Source: Mycobacterium sp. MS1601 (GTDB taxonomy: Bacteria > Actinomycetota > Actinomycetes > Mycobacteriales > Mycobacteriaceae). From it: DNA of 64,000 nt. A program made the translations under genes and the position numbers. Below the pieces are notes generated by a model. The model was not told where the DNA came from. It saw only the letters and a program-made list of their open reading frames with translations, and did not search any database. The stretch spans positions 5,394,001 to 5,458,000 of the forward strand of contig NZ_CP019420.1 in NCBI RefSeq assembly GCF_001984215.1, read 5' to 3'. Positions within the stretch are counted from its first letter, which is position 1; each line of letters opens with the position of its first letter. This document shows positions 1 through 10,768 of this stretch, piece by piece.

Positions 1-2
1 TC

Positions 3-56
3 AGCGACCGCACCGCGGCTGTCGCCACCGCGCTGCGCGAGGGGATCTACCAGTGA
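3..56 (+). CDS. C-terminal end of an upstream gene, probably a response regulator
   Basis: Only the last 17 codons are in the window, ending RTAAVATALREGIYQ and a TGA at 54-56. The stop overlaps the GTG start of the histidine kinase gene by 4 bases (GTGA), so the two genes are very probably cotranscribed. The ending, a helix followed by a short tail, would suit a NarL/LuxR-type DNA-binding domain. A response regulator is also the normal partner of a HisKA_3 kinase. The family assignment is inferred mainly from context, because too little sequence is present. Confidence 0.5.
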   Translation, partial: SDRTAAVATALREGIYQ

Positions 57-1255
57 CGGTCTCCGGGGACCTGGGGGCAGATGCCGTCCACGGTCTCGTC
101 GACGCCGACCGGGAGGTGGCGCTGCTTGTCGACATCGTGGCAGCCACCTCCAGTGGTCCTGGTGTCGAACCGCTGGCGGCCGCCGCGGCCAGGTTGATCA
201 CCACAGCCACCGCTTCGGACGTGTGTTTTGTGCACGTTCTCGACGACACCGACCGGTCGTTGACGCTGGCCGGCGCCACCCCGCCGTTCGACCGTGAGGT
301 CGGCAAGGTCCGACTGCCGCTGGGGTCGGGTATCTCCGGATGGGTGGCCAGCCACCGTGAGCCGGTGACCATCACCGACCACAAAGAGGACGACCCGCGG
401 TATGTGTCCATCGAGGCGCTGCGCGGTGCGGACTACACGTCCATGGCGTCGGTGCCGATCGAGACGGGGCCGGGCGGACTCGTGGGTGTGCTCAATGTGC
501 ACACTCTTGCACGTCGTGAATTCAGTGACCGCGACATCGACCTGCTGCGGGTGATCGGCAGGCTGATCGCCGGTGCGCTGCACCAGGCGCGGCTGCACCG
601 CCAGCTCTCCGCCCGCGAACGCGCCCACGAGAACTTCGCCGAGCAGGTGATCGCAGCTCAGGAGGCCGAGCGGCGACGGCTGGCGGGCGACATCCACGAC
701 GGGATCTCACAGCGGCTGGTCAGCCTCACCTATCGGCTGGACGCGGCGGCCCGCGCGGTGGACGACCGGGCCACGGCAGAAGCTTGCGAGCAGTTGGAGA
801 AAGCCCGTGACCTGGTAGATCTGACCCTGGCCGAAGCCCGGTCGGCGATCGGTGGGCTGCGCCCGCCGGTGCTCGACGATCTGGGGCTGGCCGGTGGGCT
901 GGCCAGTCTGGCGTCGTCCATCCCGGAGATCGATCTGGACCTGGAGCTGGCTGATGAGCGGCTGCCCGAACACATCGAGGTGGCGCTCTACCGGATTGCG
1001 CAGGAGGGCTTGCAGAACGTGGTGAAGCACTCGCGGGCGTTGCGAGCTGCGGTGCGGTTCACGGTTGCCGACGGGACGGTGCGGCTGGAGGTGGCCGACG
1101 ACGGCACCGGGTTCGACATGACCTCCGAGCGCGCCACCGCCGGGTACGGCATGTTGTCGATGACCGAACGTGCCGAGCTGGTGGGTGGCCGGCTGACGGT
1201 GCGATCACGGCCGGGTTCGGGCACCTCGGTCATGGTTTCGGTGCCGTTGAACTAG
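53..1255 (+). CDS. GAF-domain sensor histidine kinase, NarL/DesK (HisKA_3) type
   Basis: 400 residues. An N-terminal GAF domain spans about residues 20-175, followed by a short linker helix. The HisKA_3 dimerisation and phosphoacceptor segment has the H-box GDIHDGISQ with the likely phosphorylated His215. A HATPase domain follows, with an N-box around ALYRIAQEGLQNVVKHS and a G-box DDGTGFD. No membrane segment is evident, so it is probably a cytoplasmic sensor with its signal bound by GAF. The GTG start overlaps the preceding stop, supporting a two-component operon. Its position beside the aldolase, RuBisCO and hydrogenase genes makes a role in controlling lithoautotrophy tempting, but nothing in the sequence proves it. 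Confidence 0.88.
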   Translation: MTVSGDLGADAVHGLVDADREVALLVDIVAATSSGPGVEPLAAAAARLITTATASDVCFVHVLDDTDRSLTLAGATPPFDREVGKVRLPLGSGISGWVASHREPVTITDHKEDDPRYVSIEALRGADYTSMASVPIETGPGGLVGVLNVHTLARREFSDRDIDLLRVIGRLIAGALHQARLHRQLSARERAHENFAEQVIAAQEAERRRLAGDIHDGISQRLVSLTYRLDAAARAVDDRATAEACEQLEKARDLVDLTLAEARSAIGGLRPPVLDDLGLAGGLASLASSIPEIDLDLELADERLPEHIEVALYRIAQEGLQNVVKHSRALRAAVRFTVADGTVRLEVADDGTGFDMTSERATAGYGMLSMTERAELVGGRLTVRSRPGSGTSVMVSVPLN

Positions 1256-1257
1256 CT

Positions 1258-1290
1258 CGTCCCGCGAGCGCACGGGGCGCTCGCGGGACG
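1258..1290. terminator. Bidirectional hairpin terminator between convergent genes
   Basis: A perfect 14-bp inverted repeat (arms 1258-1271 and 1277-1290, CGTCCCGCGAGCGC against GCGCTCGCGGGACG) encloses a 5-nt loop. It lies 3 bases after the kinase stop and 15 bases before the stop of the convergent aldolase gene. There is no T-run, as is common for actinobacterial terminators. The symmetry would let it serve both genes. Confidence 0.75.
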
Positions 1291-1304
1291 GCGGGGGCGG
1301 AGAA

Positions 1305-2315
1305 TCAGGCGGGTTGGAGTTCGCCTCGCAGGCGTACCGCGGCGGCGTTGGCGGCGACGTGACCGGCCAAGGCGTCCTGGCCTGCGGTCACCAGTGTCTC
1401 GTCGCCGTGCCAGGCTGCCAGCGCGGGAGACACCAGCGCGCGTCCGAACGAGAAGGTCAACGGCCATGGGGTCTGGTGTTGTTGCAGCGCGGCCAGATTG
1501 GCGGTGGCGCGGTCCGGGTCCTGGCCGCCGGACAGGAAGGCGACCCCGGCCAGGTCGGCAGGCCAGGCTCGCAGCACACCCACAGTGGCGGCGGCCACCT
1601 GTTCCGGTGTGGCAGGCGTCGGATGGTCCTCACCTTCGATCACCATGTTGGGCTTGAGCACGATGCCGGCCAGGTCGACGTTCAGGGCGCCGAGTTGCTG
1701 GCGCACTGCGGCGTGCACGGTGGCGGTGACCTCGGCGCAGCGGTCGATGCTGTGATCGCCGGTCATCAACACCTCGGGTTCGACGATCGGCACCAGGCCT
1801 GCCTCCTGGCAGGCCGCCGCGTACCGGGCCAGCGCGTTGGCGTTGCTGATGCAGGCGCCCCAGCTGGGCAGGGTGTCGGTGATGGTGAACACGGCCCGCC
1901 ACTTGGCGAAGGCCGCGCCGGTGTCCGCGTAGTACGACAGGCGCGCAGGTAGGCCGTCAAGGCCTTCGGTGGCTGTTTCACCCGGTAGTCCGGCTGCGGG
2001 TTTGGCTCCGGTGTCCACCTTGATGCCGGGCAGGATGCCGAGTTCACGGACGGCCTGGGCGAACGGTCGACCGTCTTCGAAGACCTGGTTGAGGGTCTCG
2101 TCGCAGAAGATGATGCCCGACACCGAGTCGGACAGTCCGGGTGTGGTGCACAGCAGTTGGCGGTAGAAGCGGCGGCTGTCTGCCGTGGCCAGCACGCCCG
2201 CGCTCTGCAGGCGGGACGACATGGTGGCGATGCTTTCGTCGGCCGCCAGGATGCCCTTGCCCGGTGCGGTCATCGCGGCGGCGGTGGCTCGGCAGATGCT
2301 CTTGGTATCGGTCAT
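1305..2315 (-). CDS. fba: Class I fructose-bisphosphate aldolase
   Basis: 336 residues from the ATG at 2315; a GTG three codons upstream would give 339. The enzyme interconverts fructose-1,6-bisphosphate with dihydroxyacetone phosphate and glyceraldehyde-3-phosphate, and in the Calvin cycle it also makes sedoheptulose-1,7-bisphosphate. Visible hallmarks are the N-terminal GKGILAADES segment and the Schiff-base lysine in IVLKPNMV, with LSGGQ downstream. It is the metal-independent class I enzyme, whereas the classical mycobacterial housekeeping aldolase is class II. The gene diverges from cbbL across a short regulatory region, so it probably belongs to the CO2-fixation regulon. Confidence 0.9.
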   Translation of the reverse strand: MTDTKSICRATAAAMTAPGKGILAADESIATMSSRLQSAGVLATADSRRFYRQLLCTTPGLSDSVSGIIFCDETLNQVFEDGRPFAQAVRELGILPGIKVDTGAKPAAGLPGETATEGLDGLPARLSYYADTGAAFAKWRAVFTITDTLPSWGACISNANALARYAAACQEAGLVPIVEPEVLMTGDHSIDRCAEVTATVHAAVRQQLGALNVDLAGIVLKPNMVIEGEDHPTPATPEQVAAATVGVLRAWPADLAGVAFLSGGQDPDRATANLAALQQHQTPWPLTFSFGRALVSPALAAWHGDETLVTAGQDALAGHVAANAAAVRLRGELQPA

Positions 2316-3895
<1,580 letters not shown>

Positions 3896-3897
3896 CC

Positions 3898-4323
3898 ATG
3901 CGCATCACCCAGGGCACGTTCTCCTACCTGCCCGACTTCACCGACGACGAGATCACCAAGCAGATCGACTATGCGCTGTCCAACGGCTGGCCGCTGTCGG
4001 TCGAGTTCACCGACGACCCCCACCCGCGCAACATCTACTGGGAGATGTGGGGCCTGCCGATGTTCGACCTGCTGGATCCGGCGGGCGTGCTGCTGGAGGT
4101 GAACGCCTGTCGGGCCGCACATCCGGATCACTACATCCGGCTCAACGCCTACGACGCCAGCCTCGGTAGGCAGACCACCGCGCTGTCGTTCATCGTCAAC
4201 CGACCAGCCACCGAGCCGGGCTTCCGGTTGGACCGGGCCGAGCGGGCCAACCGGCAGATCGGCTACACCACCCACGCGTATGCGACCGATCTGCCTTCGG
4301 GGCAGCGTTACGTGACCCCGTGA
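3898..4323 (+). CDS. cbbS: RuBisCO small subunit, red-type
   Basis: 141 residues. It caps the L8 core to form the L8S8 enzyme. The start [16 protein letters not shown] and the segment [17 protein letters not shown] are typical of form IC/ID small subunits. So is the extended C-terminus (about residues 105-141), which in red-type enzymes forms beta-hairpins that line the central solvent channel. AGGAG just upstream of the ATG and the 2-base gap to cbbL indicate cotranscription. The stop overlaps the GTG of cbbX. Confidence 0.95.
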   Translation: MRITQGTFSYLPDFTDDEITKQIDYALSNGWPLSVEFTDDPHPRNIYWEMWGLPMFDLLDPAGVLLEVNACRAAHPDHYIRLNAYDASLGRQTTALSFIVNRPATEPGFRLDRAERANRQIGYTTHAYATDLPSGQRYVTP

Positions 4324-5261
4324 CCCGCGCGGCCTTCGGGGTGCGGCCCCCCGAGCCCGAGGCCCGGCCCGAGCTCCTCCCGCCCGACGCCAGAGTGGAT
4401 CTGGTGTTGATGCGGGAGGAGTCCGGCGTCGACGAGGTGCTCGAGACACTGGACCGGGAACTGATCGGGTTGGTGCCGGTCAAAACCCGGATCGCCGAGA
4501 TCGCCGCGCTGCTGCTGGTGGACCGGATGCGGGCCCGGTTCGGCCTGACCGCGCCGCAACCGACTCTGCACATGTGCTTCACCGGCAACCCCGGCACGGG
4601 TAAGACCACGGTCGCCACCCGGATGGCCGATCTGCTGCACCGGCTCGGCTATCTGCGGCGCGGGCACCTGGTCAGTGTCACCCGGGACGACTTGGTGGGA
4701 GAGTACGTCGGGCACACCGCGCCCAAGACCAAGGATGTGATCAAGCGGGCGATGGGCGGAGTGCTGTTCATCGACGAGGCCTACTACCTCTACAAGGTCG
4801 AGAACGAACGTGACTACGGCGGTGAGGCCATCGAGATCCTGCTGCAGGTGATGGAGAACAATCGCGACGACCTGGTGGTGATCCTCGCCGGATACGCCGA
4901 CAAGATGGACCAGTTCTTCTCCGCCAACCCGGGCATGCAGAGCCGCGTGGCCCACCACATCACGTTCCCCGACTACACCGCAGCCGAGCTGGAGGACATC
5001 GCCGCGTTGATGGTCGACGGATTGGGCTACCAGTTCTCCGACGACGCCCGTGTGGTCTTCGGTGAGTACCTGCGCCGACGCCGTGAACAGCCGTTTTTCG
5101 CCAACGCGCGCAGCGTCCGAAACGCAGTGGAACGGGCCCGGCTGCGTCATGCTCGGCGGCTGCTCGACGGCTCGGTGACGTCTGTCGGGGTGTCGGAATT
5201 GACGACCATCGAGGCCGAAGATCTACTGGCCAGCCGGGTGTTCGACAAGGAGGCGCAATGA
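4320..5261 (+). CDS. cbbX: CbbX, AAA+ RuBisCO activase of the red type
   Basis: 313 residues. Red-type Rubisco activases pull on the C-terminus of CbbL to release inhibitory sugar phosphates, using ATP. Walker A is GNPGTGKT at residues 89-96 and Walker B is LFIDEAYY at about 149-156. A sensor/arginine-finger region with [12 protein letters not shown] follows, and the C-terminal part has the conserved [10 protein letters not shown] segment. The GTG start overlaps the cbbS stop (GTGA) and the stop overlaps the cbbR ATG, so cbbLSXR is tightly coupled. The first 40 residues are proline- and acid-rich and are not part of the AAA core. Confidence 0.94.
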   Translation: MTRAAFGVRPPEPEARPELLPPDARVDLVLMREESGVDEVLETLDRELIGLVPVKTRIAEIAALLLVDRMRARFGLTAPQPTLHMCFTGNPGTGKTTVATRMADLLHRLGYLRRGHLVSVTRDDLVGEYVGHTAPKTKDVIKRAMGGVLFIDEAYYLYKVENERDYGGEAIEILLQVMENNRDDLVVILAGYADKMDQFFSANPGMQSRVAHHITFPDYTAAELEDIAALMVDGLGYQFSDDARVVFGEYLRRRREQPFFANARSVRNAVERARLRHARRLLDGSVTSVGVSELTTIEAEDLLASRVFDKEAQ

Positions 5262-6163
5262 CGACGAACGCACGGCTGCGCGCCCTGGTGGAACTGGCCG
5301 ACACAGGGTCGGTGCGAGGCGCCGCCGAACGGCTGGTGGTGACGGAGTCCTCGATCTCTTCGGCGCTGCGCGCGCTGAGCACCGAGATCGGTATCGCGCT
5401 GGTGGACCGGCACGGCCGCGGGGTCAAGCTGACCCCGGCCGGTGAACGGTACGTGGAATACGCCCGCTCGATCCTGGGCCTGCATGACGAGGCGATCCTG
5501 GCCGCCCGCGGGGAGGCCGACCCGGAGAACGGCTCGGTGCGGCTGGCGGCGGTGACGTCGGCGGGGGAGCTGCTGATCCCGGCCGCCCTGGCGACCTTCC
5601 GCGCCCAGCATCCCGGCGTGGTCCTGCATCTGGAGGTCGCGTCGCGGAATGCGGTGTGGCCCATGCTCGCCCGCCACGAGGTGGACCTGGTGGTGGCCGG
5701 TCGCCCGCCGGAGGAACTTCGCCGCAAGGTGCGGGTGCGTGCCACGCGGCCCAACGACTTGATCGTGGTCGGCACCCCCGATGTCGCGGCGCGGTTCGCG
5801 GTGGCGACCGCCACCTGGCTGCTGCGCGAACCGGGATCCGGCACCCGCTCGACGTTGTCCGCGCTGCTGGAGGAACTCGACGTGACGCCGCCACAGCTGG
5901 TGCTGGGCTCACATGGCGCGGTGGTCTCGGCGGCCATCGCCGGTCTGGGGGTGACGCTGGTGTCACGCCAGGCAGTCAGTCGGGAGCTGGAGTCCGGTGT
6001 CCTGCTCGAACTGCCGGTGCCGGGGACACCGCTGAACCGGCCCTGGCACGTGGTGAGCCAGCCGAGGCCCACGATGTCCACGGAACTGTTGATCGAGCAC
6101 CTGCTCTCGCAGAAGTCCCTGGGTTGGCGCCAGGTGACACAGGTGCGTACCCGCGCTTCGTGA
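5258..6163 (+). CDS. cbbR: LysR-family regulator, probable CbbR
   Basis: 301 residues. An N-terminal winged helix-turn-helix (about residues 5-65, with [19 protein letters not shown] and [15 protein letters not shown]) is followed by a two-lobed effector domain. CbbR proteins activate cbb operons in response to Calvin-cycle metabolites. This gene lies inside the operon, as the last cistron, rather than divergent from it as is common elsewhere, so it would be autoregulated with cbbLSX. The ATG overlaps the cbbX stop by 4 bases. Only 2 bases separate its stop from that of the convergent AraC-type gene. Identity as CbbR rests on context. Confidence 0.85.
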   Translation: MTTNARLRALVELADTGSVRGAAERLVVTESSISSALRALSTEIGIALVDRHGRGVKLTPAGERYVEYARSILGLHDEAILAARGEADPENGSVRLAAVTSAGELLIPAALATFRAQHPGVVLHLEVASRNAVWPMLARHEVDLVVAGRPPEELRRKVRVRATRPNDLIVVGTPDVAARFAVATATWLLREPGSGTRSTLSALLEELDVTPPQLVLGSHGAVVSAAIAGLGVTLVSRQAVSRELESGVLLELPVPGTPLNRPWHVVSQPRPTMSTELLIEHLLSQKSLGWRQVTQVRTRAS

Positions 6164-6165
6164 CG

Positions 6166-7227
6166 TCAGCGGCGCAGTGTCTCCGACGGCGCCTCACCCC
6201 AGCGCTTGCGGTACTCGACAGCGAAGCTACCCAGATGGTGGAAACCCCAGCGCTCGGCCACGGCCGTCACCGTTACTCCGTCCGAGGGGATGGCGTCGGT
6301 CAGCTCTTCGTGCACCCGCTCGAGCCGGCGCTCCCGCACGTAGGTCATCGGCGTGATGCCCAGCTCCTCGCGAAACCCCTGCTGGATGGACCGCACACTC
6401 ATGTGCACCGCTTTGGCGATGGCGGTCATGGTGATGCGTTCGGCGAGCCTGCTGTCGATGTAGTTCATGGCGTTCTGCACCACGGCGCGACGCTGATCGG
6501 GCTGCGGCGGCTGTAGGAACTCGTCGTGATAGTTCGACGGTTGCAGCTGCAGGAGGCTGCTCATCACCAGCTCCTCGACCGCCCCGATGCCCTGACCACG
6601 CTGGATCAGCGAGCCGGGATGAAACACCTCGGTGTGGATCAGCTGCACGGCGGTATGCCAGCGCATTGCCGCCTCGGTGGCCAGGTCGAATTCCGGGTCG
6701 AACTCCAGCGGCCGGTTCAAGCTGCGCCCCAGCAGGCGGGTCAGGTGCGCCGCCATGGCGCGTTCCTCGATTCGGATCAGCAGTTGTGGTGAGTCGTGGT
6801 CGAACTTGATCCGCAGCGGTACCCCGGGCGTGGTGACCAGCGCGCGCAGGGTGTTGGCTTCGAAGGTGCGGCCGCGGTGTTGGACCACGGCGCGGCCGTT
6901 CATCGGCATGTGCACCGCGAAGTACTGACCGAGGGCGGGAACGTCCATCGTGGCAGCTACGTGGAGATCCAAATACAGCATGCTGACGTTGCGCAGCCGG
7001 ATGCCGTGCATGGTCGCAGCAAACCCTTCGGAGGCCTCGGGGGCGACGCTGAGGGTCAACGGGGCCAGTGCTTTGGCGATCAGTCGCGACGCTTCGCCGG
7101 GGTTCTCCGTGTAGAAGATCTCGTTGTTGGCCAACGCAGGCGGAACGCCACGTGAACGAACCTTGCGTCGTACCGGCTTGGTGGTACGACGGACGTCGAT
7201 GTAGCCGAGACGGGTCAGTCTCGACAT
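6166..7227 (-). CDS. AraC-family transcriptional regulator, divergent from the hydrogenase operon
   Basis: 353 residues, starting at the ATG at 7227 (MSRLTRLGYID). The N-terminal 200 or so residues resemble the AraC_binding_2 type of sensor domain, with MHGIRLRNVSMLYLDLH and PMNGRAVVQHRG. The C-terminal 110 residues form an AraC/XylS double helix-turn-helix, including ITMTAIAKAVHMSVRSIQQ, GITPMTYVRERRL and VAERWGFHHLGSFAVEYRKRWGE. It is transcribed away from the hydrogenase genes, with 267 bases between the two starts, an arrangement typical of a regulator and its target. The effector is unknown and control of the hydrogenase is inference. Confidence 0.85.
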   Translation of the reverse strand: MSRLTRLGYIDVRRTTKPVRRKVRSRGVPPALANNEIFYTENPGEASRLIAKALAPLTLSVAPEASEGFAATMHGIRLRNVSMLYLDLHVAATMDVPALGQYFAVHMPMNGRAVVQHRGRTFEANTLRALVTTPGVPLRIKFDHDSPQLLIRIEERAMAAHLTRLLGRSLNRPLEFDPEFDLATEAAMRWHTAVQLIHTEVFHPGSLIQRGQGIGAVEELVMSSLLQLQPSNYHDEFLQPPQPDQRRAVVQNAMNYIDSRLAERITMTAIAKAVHMSVRSIQQGFREELGITPMTYVRERRLERVHEELTDAIPSDGVTVTAVAERWGFHHLGSFAVEYRKRWGEAPSETLRR

Positions 7228-7391
7228 CGCGCCAGGGCGTCGACAGGGCCCGCAAACAGCGCGAACAACAATGAAGCATCCCCTAAGTAATCCGTGGCGA
7301 ACACGCAAGTGTCCTGAGGTCGGGGCGCGCACCAGCGCGCTCAGGTCTTCGCAATTCTGACAGCTACTGCGCGAAAGCGATAGGCATGCCG

Positions 7392-7410
7392 CAAACTGAT
7401 CGCTAGTTTG
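7392..7410. promoter_or_regulatory. Inverted repeat in the hydrogenase/araC intergenic region
   Basis: CAAACT (7392-7397) and AGTTTG (7405-7410) form a 6-bp dyad around a 7-nt spacer. It sits in the 267-base divergent promoter region (7228-7494). It is a candidate binding site for the neighbouring AraC-type regulator or another factor. The rest of the region shows no gene; the ribosome binding site AGGAGG of the next gene is at 7485-7490. Confidence 0.45.
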
Positions 7411-7424
7411 TGATTGCGGCCACA
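7409..7424. promoter_or_regulatory. CRP/GlxR-like operator upstream of the hydrogenase operon
   Basis: TGTGA-ttgcgg-CCACA matches the CRP-family consensus TGTGA-N6-TCACA with a single mismatch. It lies about 70 bases upstream of the first hydrogenase gene and abuts the CAAACT/AGTTTG dyad. A related sequence (TGTGATTG) lies upstream of hypF. Mycobacterial Crp proteins recognise this consensus. Confidence 0.5.
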
Positions 7425-7494
7425 ACCTCTCGCAGCCCCAACCGAGAGTTGCCGGCCCGGGCACAGCCCCGCCCGACACATCGCAGGAGGACGC

Positions 7495-8058
7495 ATGGTG
7501 GCAAACGGTCATGTGGTCGAGATCTCGCCGGCGGACCGACTTCGCGAGCGACTCGACGACCCCGCGATCGCCGCATCGCTGAACTCCCTGCTGGACCATG
7601 CCGACCTGTTGGCCATCCTGGTCGCCGGTCTCGACGGCATGATCCGCCGCGGCGACGAGATCAGTGAATCGCTGTCCTCGGCGGTGGACGAGCTACGCGG
7701 TCCCGCGGCGTCGTTCACCGCGAACCTCCCCGGATTCGACGAAGCCAGGAACGAGCTGCGCACCATCGACGTGCGGTCGCTGGCAGTCAACCTGGCGTCG
7801 CTGTCGAAATCGCTGATGGACGTGACGCCGGTGATGAACAAGCTGTTGCACTCACCACTGGTGGACCCGCAGGCAGCAGATGTGCTGGCCGAACTGGGCC
7901 AGGCGCTGGTGGACGGCAAGGCCGCCGCCGACGCCGATCCGGGAGGCCCCAAAGGACTTTTCGGATTGTGGCGGGTGAGCAAGGACAAAGACATCAACCG
8001 AGGTCTCGGATTCCTCATTCAGGTGGCGCGGGCATTCGGCCGCCAATTACCCGAATAA
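7495..8058 (+). CDS. hucM: HucM-like hydrogenase stalk protein (DUF1641 family)
   Basis: 187 residues from the ATG at 7495, with AGGAGG five bases upstream. The protein is mostly amphipathic helix (LLDHADLLAILVAGLDGMIRRGDEI in two parts). Its C-terminal DUF1641-like segment contains DPQAADVLAELGQALVDGKAAA and GLWRVSKDKDINRGLGFLIQVARAFG. In the mycobacterial Huc hydrogenase the HucM subunit forms the central membrane-associated scaffold that delivers menaquinone to the HucSL octamer. Position as first gene immediately before hucS, together with size and family, supports the same role here. Assignment comes from remembered family knowledge and synteny, not from an alignment. Confidence 0.75.
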   Translation: MVANGHVVEISPADRLRERLDDPAIAASLNSLLDHADLLAILVAGLDGMIRRGDEISESLSSAVDELRGPAASFTANLPGFDEARNELRTIDVRSLAVNLASLSKSLMDVTPVMNKLLHSPLVDPQAADVLAELGQALVDGKAAADADPGGPKGLFGLWRVSKDKDINRGLGFLIQVARAFGRQLPE

Positions 8059-8142
8059 ATCATTTCGCCAGTTCCTCGATTCAGCCCACATAAATTGCGG
8101 TTCGAGCCCTGATTCGAATCCGCGTTTCCGAGAGGAGTCCCG

Positions 8143-9114
8143 ATGGCTTCCGTTTTATGGTTCCAAGGAGGGGCATGCAGTGGTAACACGATGTCGTTCC
8201 TGAATGCCGAGGAACCCAACGTCGTCGACCTGGTGGTCGATTTCGGGCTCGATCTCCTCTGGCATCCATCGCTGGGTCTCGAACTCGGCCAGAACGCCCA
8301 GAAGGTCTTCTGGGACTGCGTGAGCGGTGAGCGGCCGCTGGACATCTTCGTCTTCGAGGGCACCGTCATCGAGGCGCCCAACGGCACCGGTCGCATGGAC
8401 ATCTTCGCCGACCGGCCGATGAAGGACTGGGTCGACGATCTGGCTGCCGCGGCACAGATCGTGGTAGCCATCGGTGACTGCGCCTGCTTCGGGGGCATCC
8501 CCGCCATGGAGCCCAACCCGTCGGGATCCACCGGTCTGCAGTTCCACCGCCGCGACCGCGGCGGCTACCTGGGGCCGGATTTTCGCTCCAAGATGGGGCT
8601 GCCGGTGATCAACATTCCCGGCTGCCCCGCACATCCGGACTGGATCACCCAGATCCTGGTGGCCCTGGCCACCGGCCGCGCCGGCGACATCACCCTCGAC
8701 GACCTGCACCGGCCCGAGACGTTCTTCAAGACGTTCACCCAAACCGGTTGCACCCGAGTGCAATTCTTCGAATACAAGCAGTCCACCATGTCGTTCGGGG
8801 AAGGCACCCGCACCGGTTGCTTGTTCTATGAGTTCGGCTGCCGCGGTCCGATGACCCACTCGCCGTGCAACCGCATCCTGTGGAACCGGCAGTCTTCGAA
8901 GACTCGGGCCGGGATGCCCTGCCTGGGCTGCACAGAACCTGAGTTCCCGCACTTCGACTTGGCGCCGGGCACGGTGTTCAAGACCCAGAAGGTCAGCGGC
9001 ATGATCCCCAAGGAAGTCCCGGAGGGTTCAGACCATCTGACGTACATGGCGCATGCGGCGGCTGCCCGCATCGCCGCACCGCAGTGGTCGAAAGAAGACA
9101 TGTTCGTGGTGTAG
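8143..9114 (+). CDS. hucS: [NiFe] hydrogenase small subunit, group 2a (Huc type)
   Basis: 323 residues, start supported by AGAGGAG at 8131-8137. It carries the three iron-sulfur clusters that pass electrons from the NiFe site towards quinone. Likely cluster ligands are Cys12, Cys113/115 (GDCACFGG), Cys161 (PGCPAHPDW), Cys226, Cys233, Cys242 (SPCNR), Cys260 and Cys263 (PCLGC). The first motif reads ACSGN where standard small subunits have CTGC, so one proximal-cluster cysteine is replaced by Asn15. Huc is reported to carry [3Fe-4S] clusters, which fits a missing ligand. There is no Tat signal peptide, consistent with a cytoplasm-facing group 2a enzyme. Confidence 0.93.
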   Translation: MASVLWFQGGACSGNTMSFLNAEEPNVVDLVVDFGLDLLWHPSLGLELGQNAQKVFWDCVSGERPLDIFVFEGTVIEAPNGTGRMDIFADRPMKDWVDDLAAAAQIVVAIGDCACFGGIPAMEPNPSGSTGLQFHRRDRGGYLGPDFRSKMGLPVINIPGCPAHPDWITQILVALATGRAGDITLDDLHRPETFFKTFTQTGCTRVQFFEYKQSTMSFGEGTRTGCLFYEFGCRGPMTHSPCNRILWNRQSSKTRAGMPCLGCTEPEFPHFDLAPGTVFKTQKVSGMIPKEVPEGSDHLTYMAHAAAARIAAPQWSKEDMFVV

Positions 9115-9160
9115 CGGTCAGCCCCCCGCCACCGACTCCCGACATCCGAGAGGATTTTTC

Positions 9161-10768
9161 ATGACCTCGTTAGACCTCTACGTCAGCCCGCTGGGGCGCG
9201 TCGAGGGTGACCTCGACGTCCGCGTCACGATCGACGACGGCGTTGTCACCTCGGCCTGGACCGAAGCGGCGATGTTCCGCGGATTCGAGATCATCTTGCG
9301 GGGCAAGGACCCCCAGGCCGGTCTCATCGTCTGTCCGCGCATCTGCGGCATCTGCGGCGGCAGCCACCTCTACAAATCGGCGTACGCGCTGGACACCGCC
9401 TGGCGCACCCACATGCCGCACAATGCCACGCTGATCCGCAACATCTGCCAGGCTGCCGAGACCCTGCAGTCGATCCCGCGTTACTTCTACGCACTGTTCG
9501 CCATCGACTTGACCAACAAGAACTACGCCAAATCCAAGCTGTACGACGAGGCGGTGCGCAGGTTCGCGCCCTATGTCGGCACCAGTTACCAACCGGGCGT
9601 GGTCCTTTCGGCCAAGCCGGTCGAGGTGTACGCCATCTTCGGCGGGCAGTGGCCGCATTCGAGTTTCATGGTGCCCGGCGGCGTGATGAGCGCGCCCACA
9701 CTCTCCGATGTCACCCGTTCCATCGCCATCCTCGAGCACTGGAAGGACAACTGGCTCGAGAAGCAGTGGCTGGGCTGCAGTGTCGAGCGCTGGCTGGAGA
9801 ACAAGACCTGGGAAGACATCCTGGAGTGGGTCGACGAGAACGAGTCGCAGTACAACAGCGACTGCGGCTTTTTCATCCGCTACTGCCTGGACGTCGGTCT
9901 CGACAGGTACGGCCAGGGTGTGGGCAACTACATCGCCACCGGCACCTACTTCGATCCGACGCTGTACGAAAACCCCACCATCGACGGACGCAATGCCGCG
10001 CTGATCGGCCGCTCCGGCGTCTACGCGCAGGGCCAGTGGTACGAGTTCGACCAGGCCAACGTCCGCGAGGACACCACTCATTCGTTCTACGAGGGGTCGC
10101 GCCCACTACACCCGTTCGAGGGTGAGACCATCCCGATCGACCCTGAGGTGGGTAAGAAGCAGGGCAAGTACAGCTGGGCCAAGTCCCCGCGGTACGCCGT
10201 CGGCGATCTGGGCCATATCCCCTTGGAAGCAGGCCCGCTGGCGCGTCGGATGACCGCAGGTGGCCCGGGCGCAGCTGCGCACCAGGACAACGACCCGTTG
10301 TTCGTCGACATCATGGCCAAGATCGGCCCGAGCGTGCTGGTGCGCCAGTTGGCCCGCATGCACGAAGCTCCCAAGTACTACCAGTGGGTGCGCGGCTGGC
10401 TCGATCAACTGAACCTCAAGGAGAGCTTCTACACCAAGCCCACCGAGTACGCCGAAGGCAAGGGCTTCGGGGCCACCGAGGCAGCCCGCGGGTCACTGGC
10501 CGACTGGATTGTCATCGAGGACAACAAGATCAAGAACTACCAGGTGATCACCCCGACGGCCTGGAACATCGGACCGCGTGACGGTGACCAGGTGCTGGGC
10601 CCCATCGAGCAGGCGCTGGTGGGTTCACCGATCGTCGACCCCGAGGACCCGGTGGAACTCGGCCACGTGGCCCGCAGTTTCGACTCCTGCCTGGTGTGCA
10701 CGGTGCACGCCTACGACGGCAAGACCGGAAAACAACTGTCGCAGTTCGTGATCAACGGAATGGTATGA
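9161..10768 (+). CDS. hucL: [NiFe] hydrogenase large subunit, group 2a (Huc type)
   Basis: 535 residues from the ATG at 9161 (ribosome binding site GAGAGGA at 9148-9154). It holds the NiFe(CN)2CO site that oxidises H2. The four nickel-ligating cysteines are in RICGICGGSH (Cys62, Cys65) and DSCLVCTVH (Cys510, Cys513). The 19 residues after His516 form the extension normally cleaved by the maturation protease encoded next. The L2 motif is DSCxxC instead of the usual DPCxxC. The opening SPLGRVEGDLDV is typical of the family. High-affinity uptake of atmospheric H2 is the known role of Huc. Confidence 0.95.
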   Translation: MTSLDLYVSPLGRVEGDLDVRVTIDDGVVTSAWTEAAMFRGFEIILRGKDPQAGLIVCPRICGICGGSHLYKSAYALDTAWRTHMPHNATLIRNICQAAETLQSIPRYFYALFAIDLTNKNYAKSKLYDEAVRRFAPYVGTSYQPGVVLSAKPVEVYAIFGGQWPHSSFMVPGGVMSAPTLSDVTRSIAILEHWKDNWLEKQWLGCSVERWLENKTWEDILEWVDENESQYNSDCGFFIRYCLDVGLDRYGQGVGNYIATGTYFDPTLYENPTIDGRNAALIGRSGVYAQGQWYEFDQANVREDTTHSFYEGSRPLHPFEGETIPIDPEVGKKQGKYSWAKSPRYAVGDLGHIPLEAGPLARRMTAGGPGAAAHQDNDPLFVDIMAKIGPSVLVRQLARMHEAPKYYQWVRGWLDQLNLKESFYTKPTEYAEGKGFGATEAARGSLADWIVIEDNKIKNYQVITPTAWNIGPRDGDQVLGPIEQALVGSPIVDPEDPVELGHVARSFDSCLVCTVHAYDGKTGKQLSQFVINGMV

